From: an uncultured Pseudomonadota bacterium
GTDB lineage: Bacteria > Myxococcota_A > UBA796 > GCA-2862545
Reading direction: 5' to 3'
DNA: 59,203 bases
Assembly: GCA_903861005.1 (NCBI GenBank)
Contig: CAIOSP010000004.1
Location: 1 to 59,203 of the forward strand
The notes under the pieces: generated by a model
The model's input: only the letters and a program-made list of their open reading frames with translations
The model's database searches: none
Told to the model about the DNA's origin: nothing
In this document: positions 53,901-59,203 of the stretch, piece by piece
Numbering within the stretch: position 1 is the first letter of the stretch
Layout: each line of letters begins with the position of its first letter
Translations under genes and position numbers: made by a program

Positions 53901-56526
53901 CCGCGCGCTGATCACGGTGGAGACCAACCATGTGGTCGAGCAGCACTGGATGGACGTCGAGGAGGGCCCCATCAGCTGGTCCTTCTCGCTCGACACGTTT
54001 GAGCCCAACGTCTACGTCGGCGTGCTGGTGATCAAGGACCCCCACGAGGAGTCGCGTCAGGCTTGGCTGCCCGACCGCGCGTGGGGCGTGCGCTCGCTGC
54101 GCGTCGATCCCGAAGAGTGGAACCAGAAGGTCACGCTCACCACCCCGACTGAGGTCAAGCCCGGCGACACGCTGACCGTTGGCGTCGACCTGGGCGAAGA
54201 GGTCGAGGGCCCCGCGAGCGTCGTGATCGCCGCGGTTGACGAGGGTGTGTTGTCCCTCACCAAGTTCGCCACGCCCGATCCGCTCGACGACCTGTTCCCG
54301 CACAAGGCGCTCGGCGTCGACACTTACGAGACGATCGGCTGGGGCATCGCGCGCCCGCCCGGCGGCCCGTCCATGCGCAGCGGCGGCGACACCTCCGCGC
54401 CTGCGTCGCGCGTCACGATGGTCAAGCCGGTCGCACTGTGGTCCGGCGTGGTCGCGGTCGACGCGAAGGGCAAGGCGACCGTCAGCTTCACGGTCCCGAC
54501 CTACCGCGGCAAGCTGCGGATCATGGTGGTCGCCGCGACACCCACCCGCGTCGGCCACGCCGAGGCCTCCGTCACCGTGCGCGACCCGCTCGTCGTGCAG
54601 ACGACGCTCCCGCGCTTCCTGATCCAGGGCGACCTGGCGCAAGTCCCGGTGTTCGTGACCAACACCAGCGGCGCCAGCCAGACGGTGTCCGTCACGATGA
54701 GCGCTGCCAACCTGCCCGTCGGGGGGTTCGCCGGCGAGAACGCCGCCCCCATCGCCTTCACCGGCGAGCCCTCCGCCAGCTTCACGCTCGCCGACGGCGC
54801 CTCGAAGACCGTCGTGTTCCGCGTGCGCGCCATGGCCTCGGTCGGCGCCGCCACCTTCAAGGTGGAGGCCAAGGCCGGCAAGCTGGTGTCGCGCGAGACG
54901 CTCGACGTGCCGTTCATGCCCGCGGGGCCGCGCGTGCGGACCGACACCACGGTCACGCTCGCGAACGGCGCCATGCCGCTGGCGCCCAGCCTGACCGGCT
55001 GGCTGCCCACCACCGAGCAGTCGACGATCTGGGTGACCGGCAACCGCTACGCGCCGTCGCTCGTCCACCTGGGCGAGCTCATCCACTACCCGTACGGCTG
55101 CATCGAGCAGACCAGCTCGCAGACCCGCGCGCTGATCTACCTGACGGATCTGGCGCCGGTGCTCGTGCCTGAGCTCAAGGGTCGCAAGGGCGTGGACGAC
55201 ATGGTCCGCCAGGGCCTGGACCGTGTGCTCGCCATGCAGACGGCGTCCGGTGGCTTTGGCTACTGGCCCGGCGACGACGAGCCCGACTCCTGGGGCACGG
55301 CGTACGCCACCCACATGCTGATGGACGCGCGCGACGCCGGCTACGCCGTGCCCGCGGAGTCGATCGAGGACGCGATCAGCTGGCTGTCGGGCCACGTGAC
55401 CCGCGCCGCCGACATGCAGAACTGGGACGGCTGGCGCTACGAGAGCGCCTACCAGCTCTACGTGCTCGCGCGCGCCGGTCGCCTGGACAAGGCCAACGCC
55501 CGCAGCGTGCTCGACGGCCTCAAGGCCGACAACAACGAGGCCGCGACCGAGGCCCGCTACCTGCTGCGCGCCGCCCTCTGGCTCGCGGGCGATCACCGCG
55601 ACGAGGCCAACCTGCGCGCGCCCGACTCCCACCCGCTGACGTCCACCCGCCACAACGACCTCACCTACTGGTCGGACCTCCGTGGCCGTGGCGTGCAGCT
55701 GTCGGTCTACCAGGACCTGTTCGGCAAGGACGATCGCGGCGGCGGCGAGCCCCTCGCGCGCATCGTCGCTGACGGCCTCGCGGGCCGGACCGGCGGTTCG
55801 TACACCACCCAGGAGCTGGTCTGGGGCCTCACGGGCCTGGGCAAGCGCGCCGCGGGTGGGGCGACGTCGGCCAACCTCAAGCTGCTCGACGGCGCGACCG
55901 CCGTCCCCGGCGAGACGCTCGCCAAGGGCCTGCTCGACACCCGCTGGACGATCAGCCGCGCGTCGGAGCGGCCGTCGCTCTCGCTCGACGTGGCCGCGGT
56001 GACCGGCGGCAAGCTGTACGCGCTCATCACCTCGACTGGCAACCGCACGGACACCCCCTGGCGCTACGGCGGCAGCACGCTGACGCTGGCGCGCGCCTGG
56101 AAGGACGGGGCGGGCCTGCCGATCGACCTCTCCAAGGTGAAGCTCGGCGACGTCGTGTACGCCGTGACGACGATCGGGAACACCAGCGGCGACGACGTCC
56201 GCAACGTGGCCGTGAGCGACCGCCTGCCCGCTGGCTGGGAGATCGAGTCCGCCCGTGTGGGCGCCGACGACGGCCTGGCCTGGCTGGACGCTGACACGGC
56301 GTGGTCGCTCGACCACCTGGACGCCCGCGACGACCGCATCGAGGCGTTCGGCACCGTGCCCGCGCACAGCACGCAGACCGTCGTGTTCGCGCTGCGCGCC
56401 GTCACCGCCGGCGACTTCACCATGCCGCCCGCCGAGGCTGAGGCGATGTACGACCCGACCGTGTGGGCGCGCGCGCCCGGCGCGACCGTGTCCATCCTCG
56501 GCGCGTGGGACGCGTACTGGCTGTGA
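50923..56526 (+). CDS. Bacterial alpha-2-macroglobulin lipoprotein with thioester
   Basis: 1867 residues from ATG 50923, with AAGGG about 8 nt upstream; the frame is open to 50668 but the signal peptide MRAIGLSLFMVGCTC (lipobox MVGC) fixes the start. The N-terminal part has Ig-like strands (FTPDEGLKPDTDYAVSATAI); MG domains follow, with DRGVYRPGETAHLGAILRDD and MVEEFVPERLAVSATID; then the ANA/A2M region (VPTYRGKLRIMVVAATPTRV, TTLPRFLIQGDLAQVPVFVT). The thioester motif is CIEQ at Cys1393 (HYPYGCIEQTSSQTRALIYL), followed by an alpha-helical TED domain (MQTASGGFGYWPGDDEPDSW). It covalently traps attacking proteases in the periplasm. It is coupled to pbpC by a GTGA overlap, the widespread yfhM-pbpC arrangement, and is somewhat longer than the ~1650-residue E. 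coli protein. Confidence 0.93.
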   Translation: MRAIGLSLFMVGCTCAGSGDAEAPIVVRVVGGTDAASLDDATRPVDPAALFPVVLASGPDGAAATSFVLDLARPVWANLSDVKTAGSALTVTPPIDGALTWTSDRQLRFTPDEGLKPDTDYAVSATAIDSRSGVITFAAPAVATFHTPAFALLDVRLSEVRADDPTQRVDVVFSGAVDGASVMNGLAATVAGAALSPRLLEQPAPNVVRVELSSPSLVPAESVVVSLQSGVARSAVSPATATGKEVTVALPDAGKGEVTVLDVMAREGGSGFVVDVVCQDEAAAGDGHYYWDETSGGGWWLSSRCELDPTTIASHVHISPELPFEVVPSASGFRIRAAFQRGAYAIRLDAGATSVDQGVLRKPVQAELIVPARAPSLRFTTKGRYLPREAWGTLPVEHRNVSDVRLTVRHIPQRNLVFWMTGQQEAADDRNSELVADTRVPLRTDLDATLTSWLDLTDAVQDPEPGVWEIAVASGGARDTTRLLVTDLQLLAKVGDEIDGVRTYDAWAVDIHDSHPIADVAMQLVRASGQVVAQCNTNIDGFCALDAPKDVDPTQPIAIIATLGDDLTYLRFDDVRVTNAENEVGGEPWKRTVDWRAAVWTDRGVYRPGETAHLGAILRDDAQAPPKADMPVHIDIMDPRGRAWKHVAVVPNAAGLAALDVTLGDYATTGTYEAIVRVGDDAIGRETFMVEEFVPERLAVSATIDGGDRTLGDAAPVKVNARYLFGGSAAGARVEVACRLVPAPFKPKKNGQLTYGGESLDEAHPVRAIDLGTASATLADDGTATVSCPPSTSGVGAGNTATLTADVAVFEAGSGRATHTTASVTVHPAKVYVGLTRTSHKADAGHALTVTGQVVDWTGATTSTVAEVQVETFLLQSEWDWSWDAEAGEQTLRRWRRPTTDGTTKATVTDGKFSVDVTPSQDADAYMVRVTAAGGATTDLVVDMMGWHGWWYGPESVDQTPRPLAPQQIAVELPEQVKTGEAVEATFIAPFTGRALITVETNHVVEQHWMDVEEGPISWSFSLDTFEPNVYVGVLVIKDPHEESRQAWLPDRAWGVRSLRVDPEEWNQKVTLTTPTEVKPGDTLTVGVDLGEEVEGPASVVIAAVDEGVLSLTKFATPDPLDDLFPHKALGVDTYETIGWGIARPPGGPSMRSGGDTSAPASRVTMVKPVALWSGVVAVDAKGKATVSFTVPTYRGKLRIMVVAATPTRVGHAEASVTVRDPLVVQTTLPRFLIQGDLAQVPVFVTNTSGASQTVSVTMSAANLPVGGFAGENAAPIAFTGEPSASFTLADGASKTVVFRVRAMASVGAATFKVEAKAGKLVSRETLDVPFMPAGPRVRTDTTVTLANGAMPLAPSLTGWLPTTEQSTIWVTGNRYAPSLVHLGELIHYPYGCIEQTSSQTRALIYLTDLAPVLVPELKGRKGVDDMVRQGLDRVLAMQTASGGFGYWPGDDEPDSWGTAYATHMLMDARDAGYAVPAESIEDAISWLSGHVTRAADMQNWDGWRYESAYQLYVLARAGRLDKANARSVLDGLKADNNEAATEARYLLRAALWLAGDHRDEANLRAPDSHPLTSTRHNDLTYWSDLRGRGVQLSVYQDLFGKDDRGGGEPLARIVADGLAGRTGGSYTTQELVWGLTGLGKRAAGGATSANLKLLDGATAVPGETLAKGLLDTRWTISRASERPSLSLDVAAVTGGKLYALITSTGNRTDTPWRYGGSTLTLARAWKDGAGLPIDLSKVKLGDVVYAVTTIGNTSGDDVRNVAVSDRLPAGWEIESARVGADDGLAWLDADTAWSLDHLDARDDRIEAFGTVPAHSTQTVVFALRAVTAGDFTMPPAEAEAMYDPTVWARAPGATVSILGAWDAYWL

Positions 56527-58856
56527 TCCCGGTCGGCCGCCTTCGCAGGGTGGGGATCGGGGTCACGGTCGCGGCGGTGGCGTTTGTGGCCAGCGCCGCG
56601 CTCGCGCCGCCGCCCGACCGCCTGTCGGCCGCCCCGTCCACCGTCCTCACCTGGCAGGACGGCGGCGCCGCGCATGTCTTCCTGGCGCCCGACGACCGCT
56701 GGCGCATCGCCGTCCGCCCCGACGACGTCGATCCGGACTACGTGCGCGCGCTGGTGGCGCTCGAGGACCGGCGCTTCTGGTGGCACCCCGGCGTCGACCC
56801 AATCGCGGTGGTGCGCGCGGCGGTCGGCAACACCAGCGCCGGCGCCGTCACGTCGGGCGCGAGCACGCTCACCATGCAGCTGGTGCGCATGCTCGAGCCG
56901 CGCCCTCGCACCATCACCAGCAAGCTGATCGAGGTGTGGCGCGCGGTCGGCCTGGAGCTGCGGATGTCCAAGCGCGACATCCTCTCCGCCTACCTGTCGT
57001 TTGCGCCGTACGGCCGAAACCTGGAGGGCGTGGAGGCCGCGTCGCAGGCGGCGTTCGGACACTCGGCCAAGGCGCTCTCCCCCGACGAGATCTCGACCCT
57101 GCTCGCCATCCCGCAGAACCCGAACGCGCGCTACCCGCGCCCCGATCACGCGGTCGCCCTGCGCGGCGCGCGCCACGCGATCGCGGCCCGGCTTGCGCCG
57201 TCGGGCGTGCTCGCGCCGGAGGCCGAGGTCGCGGCGACGTTGGCGGCGATCGACGCGGCGCCGATCGCCGCGCAGCTCCATCCGATGCCGCGCGAGATCC
57301 CCCACCTGGCGAGCTGGCTGCGGGCACGGAACCCCGCGGCGCTCGTGCTGCACACGACGCTCGACCCGGCCATCCAACGCTCCGCGGAGCGTATGCTCGC
57401 GCGCGGCGACTCGGAGCGCGCCGAGGCGGGCGTACGGCACGGCGTCATCTTGGTCGCCGATCGCGACGGCACGCTGCGCGCCGCCGTGGGCAACACCAGC
57501 TTCCTGGACGGCGGCCCCGGCGCGCAGATCGCGGCGTTCGACGTGCCGCGCAGCCCAGGTAGCACGCTCAAGCCGCTGATCTACGCGCTCGCGCTCGACC
57601 GCGGCCTGGCCCTGCCCGACCGCCGGGTGGAGGACGTGCCGGTGTCGTGGCCCGGCTACGCGCCAGAGAACTACGACGGGTCCTACAGCGGGCTCGTGCG
57701 CTTGGAGGACGCGCTCTCGCGGTCGCTGAACGTGCCGTTCGTCGAGCTGCTGGCCGACCTGGGCGTCGACCGCTTCCTGGGCACGCTCCAGCAAGCGGGC
57801 GTGCGCTCGCTCGACCCCACCCCCGGACACTACGGCCTGTCCGCGGCGATCGGCGGAGTGGAGATCACACCCTTTGAGCTGCTCGGCCTCTACACGGCGC
57901 TCGCCGGGAACGGGGGCGCGCGACCAATAAGAGTGCTCAGCGAACAGCCCGTGTCTGAGCCGCTCTCCATCTTCAGCCCGGGCGCCGCCTGGCTGACCCG
58001 ACGCGCGCTGCGCCTGCGCGACCGTCCGGACTTCCCACTTCGGGCAACCCTGGCCGCCCTGCCGCCGCACATCGCCTGGAAGACCGGGACCAGCTTCGGG
58101 CATCGCGACGCGTGGGCCGTCGGCTTTGACGACACTCACCTGGCGCTGGTGTGGCTGGGCAACCTCGACCAGCGACCGTCGCGCTGGCTGGTCGGCGCCG
58201 ACGCGGCCGGCGGGGTGCTGTTCGACGTGCTCGCGTCCTCAGCACCGCGTGGGGTGCCCGCGCGCGACGATCCGTCCACCGCCGATTTGTCGGAGGTGCG
58301 GGTGTGCGCGGGCTCAGGCCACGTGCCCGGCGCCGCCTGCCCGCTCATCGTCCCCACGGTCGCGCTCAAGGCCTCGCTGCCAGCCGACCCGTGCCCCTAC
58401 CATGTGCACGTGGAGATCGACATGGCGAGCGGACTGGCCGTGCACCCGGGATGTCGCGGCGACCGCCCCACCGAACTCCGTGACTTCGTGCAGTGGCCGC
58501 CCACCGTGCGGCGCTGGCTCCGCGACCGCGACGACCGCCTGCCCGAGCGACCGGCCTGGGCGCCCGGCTGCGCGCCCGCCACCGTCCGTCCCCCCGAGAT
58601 CGTCCAGCCCGACGGCCGGTCCGTCGTCGTGCTGAGGGGCAGCATGGCCGCCGACGCGCAACAGGTGCCGCTTGAGGCCGACGTCAGCACGCCCGACTCG
58701 GACGTCGCGTGGTTCGTGGACGGGCGCTGGATCGCCACCGTGCCCGCCGAGGAGCGCGCCTGGTGGACCCCCACCCCCGGCGAGCACCGGGTCGTCGCCG
58801 TGGACGGCGGCGGCCAGTCCGACAGCGTCCGAATTCAGGTCCAGACCTCGAACTGA
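56523..58856 (+). CDS. pbpC: Penicillin-binding protein 1C
   Basis: 777 residues from GTG 56523, overlapping the macroglobulin stop. An N-terminal membrane anchor (VGIGVTVAAVAFVASAALAP) precedes the GT51 glycosyltransferase with Glu81 in LVALEDRRFWWHPGVDPIAV and SGASTLTMQLVRMLE. The transpeptidase has SPGSTLKPLIYAL (Ser347, Lys350), SRSLNVPFVE (Ser401-x-Asn403) and WKTGTSFGHRDAW (Lys520). A C-terminal BiPBP_C domain (SVVVLRGSMAADAQQVPLEA to GGGQSDSVRIQVQ) completes the family. It polymerises and cross-links peptidoglycan in the periplasm and, by genomic association, repairs wall damage where the macroglobulin traps proteases. Confidence 0.94.
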   Translation: MIPVGRLRRVGIGVTVAAVAFVASAALAPPPDRLSAAPSTVLTWQDGGAAHVFLAPDDRWRIAVRPDDVDPDYVRALVALEDRRFWWHPGVDPIAVVRAAVGNTSAGAVTSGASTLTMQLVRMLEPRPRTITSKLIEVWRAVGLELRMSKRDILSAYLSFAPYGRNLEGVEAASQAAFGHSAKALSPDEISTLLAIPQNPNARYPRPDHAVALRGARHAIAARLAPSGVLAPEAEVAATLAAIDAAPIAAQLHPMPREIPHLASWLRARNPAALVLHTTLDPAIQRSAERMLARGDSERAEAGVRHGVILVADRDGTLRAAVGNTSFLDGGPGAQIAAFDVPRSPGSTLKPLIYALALDRGLALPDRRVEDVPVSWPGYAPENYDGSYSGLVRLEDALSRSLNVPFVELLADLGVDRFLGTLQQAGVRSLDPTPGHYGLSAAIGGVEITPFELLGLYTALAGNGGARPIRVLSEQPVSEPLSIFSPGAAWLTRRALRLRDRPDFPLRATLAALPPHIAWKTGTSFGHRDAWAVGFDDTHLALVWLGNLDQRPSRWLVGADAAGGVLFDVLASSAPRGVPARDDPSTADLSEVRVCAGSGHVPGAACPLIVPTVALKASLPADPCPYHVHVEIDMASGLAVHPGCRGDRPTELRDFVQWPPTVRRWLRDRDDRLPERPAWAPGCAPATVRPPEIVQPDGRSVVVLRGSMAADAQQVPLEADVSTPDSDVAWFVDGRWIATVPAEERAWWTPTPGEHRVVAVDGGGQSDSVRIQVQTSN

Positions 58857-58886
58857 CCCCCGAATGGGGGTGTGCGCCACGCCCCC
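58856..58886 (+). terminator. Two overlapping, mutually exclusive hairpins after pbpC
   Basis: ACCCCC (58856-58861) can pair with GGGGGT (58866-58871). The same GGGGG can instead form a 9-bp stem, GGGGGTGTG with CACGCCCCC (58866-58874 with 58878-58886). A T5 tract comes only about 30 nt later (58915-58919), so this is not a classical intrinsic terminator, but strong structure right after the operon's last stop is consistent with 3'-end formation. Confidence 0.4.
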
Positions 58887-59007
58887 GTGGATCCGTCAGA
58901 GGAATGAAAGAAAGTTTTTATCGACGATACAAGACGTTCGCCCATTACTTCTTGTTGCAGGCAGAAATCGGCCGCAAAAATGTTGGCCTCGCCGGACCAG
59001 CTAGGTC

Positions 59008-59013
59008 GATAAT
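59008..59013 (+). promoter_or_regulatory. Possible -10 element upstream of the Flp pilin gene
   Basis: GATAAT (59008-59013) matches 5 of 6 bases of the vegetative -10 box, in an AT-richer stretch 54 bp before the pilin ATG. The best -35, TTGGCC (59083 minus 100, that is 58983-58988), is 19 nt away, which is long. No GG-N10-GC sigma-54 element was found nearby. Confidence 0.3.
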
Positions 59014-59066
59014 CTGCACATGGACGGCGCCAAGGTGGCGTCTGCCAAACCCCAGGAAGGTTTACC

Positions 59067-59203
59067 ATGGCTCTCATCAACTTCGTCCGTGAAGACAATG
59101 GCGTCACCGCGATCGAGTACGGCCTGATCGCCGCCCTCATCGCCGTCGCCATCATCGGCGCGCTGACCACGCTCGGCACGGCCCTCGCCGACAACTTCGG
59201 CGA
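59067..59203 (+). CDS. Flp/Fap-type class IVb pilin (3' end off the window)
   Basis: ATG 59067 has AGGAAGG about 6 nt upstream. The visible 45 residues begin MALINFVREDNGVTAIEYGL and continue with a hydrophobic stretch IAALIAVAIIGALTTLGTAL, then ADNFG. The prepilin peptidase site is G/VTAIEYG: cleavage after Gly leaves mature Val1 with Glu5 and Tyr6, the invariant pair of Flp pilins. Flp pilins are short (about 50-60 residues) and form Tad pili for tight adherence; tad assembly genes would be expected downstream, outside the window. The T-rich, AT-richer leader (58915-59066) differs from the surrounding GC content, as is common for highly expressed pilin genes. Confidence 0.93.
   Translation, partial: MALINFVREDNGVTAIEYGLIAALIAVAIIGALTTLGTALADNFG

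Noticed and set aside
51376-56367. A 1663-codon open frame antisense to the macroglobulin gene, and similar long antisense frames over purL, purB-purC-purF and FG-GAP genes
   Set aside because: They are mirror frames produced by high GC at third codon positions. Their translations are rich in Arg, Val, His and Gly with no family motifs, while the opposite strand has complete, recognisable proteins.

Overview
The window looks like a chromosomal segment of a very GC-rich Gram-negative bacterium, most likely a myxobacterium-like (Myxococcota/deltaproteobacterial) lineage. This is inferred from gene content: about eleven probable lipoproteins, several with Asp/Thr-rich linkers; Cys-rich DUF4215-type repeats; a choice-of-anchor A domain; FG-GAP and kelch propellers; two DUF2330 proteins with MYXO-CTERM-like tails; a DUF1501 protein with c-type haem partners; and a bacterial alpha-2-macroglobulin/PBP1C pair. 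No rRNA, tRNA, CRISPR array, phage or insertion sequence was recognised. Coding density is high and many neighbours overlap by 1-4 nt at ATGA/GTGA junctions.

Layout. 1-3896 (minus): the 5' part of a GAF plus sigma-54-type AAA+ protein, then purL, which carries two PurS-like modules at its N-terminus. 4034-16742: a secreted/lipoprotein region with a choice-of-anchor A lipoprotein, an alpha/beta-hydrolase lipoprotein, a radical SAM enzyme, a four-gene haem/DUF1501 cassette (13055 down to 8107, minus) and a divergent FG-GAP lipoprotein. 16753-25048: a large hybrid histidine kinase, a vWA lipoprotein, cystathionine beta-synthase and a tandem-DUF1554 lipoprotein. 25193-37647: purH, a membrane protein with a divergent TetR-family regulator, then the main purine run, transcribed leftward as purQ-A-B-C-F-D-M-N.

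37760-47155: a lipoprotein, a sterol-desaturase-type membrane hydroxylase, a CreD-like membrane protein, a tail-anchored protein, an overlapping operon (long dCTP deaminase, GST-like protein, small secreted protein, kelch lipoprotein) and three unknown genes. 47152-58856: two adjacent DUF2330 paralogues, then a 1867-residue alpha-2-macroglobulin lipoprotein with a CIEQ thioester, translationally coupled to pbpC. The window ends inside a Flp-type pilin gene.

How the genes work together. Every step from PRPP to IMP and AMP is encoded except the AIR carboxylation step (purE/purK), which must lie elsewhere. FGAM synthase is split between the PurS-PurS-PurL protein and a separate PurQ 33 kb away. 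The macroglobulin and PBP1C form the known periplasmic pair that traps proteases and repairs peptidoglycan. The least explained unit is the haem lipoprotein / CNYCH protein / small lipoprotein / DUF1501 cassette, possibly with the radical SAM gene behind it; its expression may start from a near-leaderless promoter inside the divergent FG-GAP gene.
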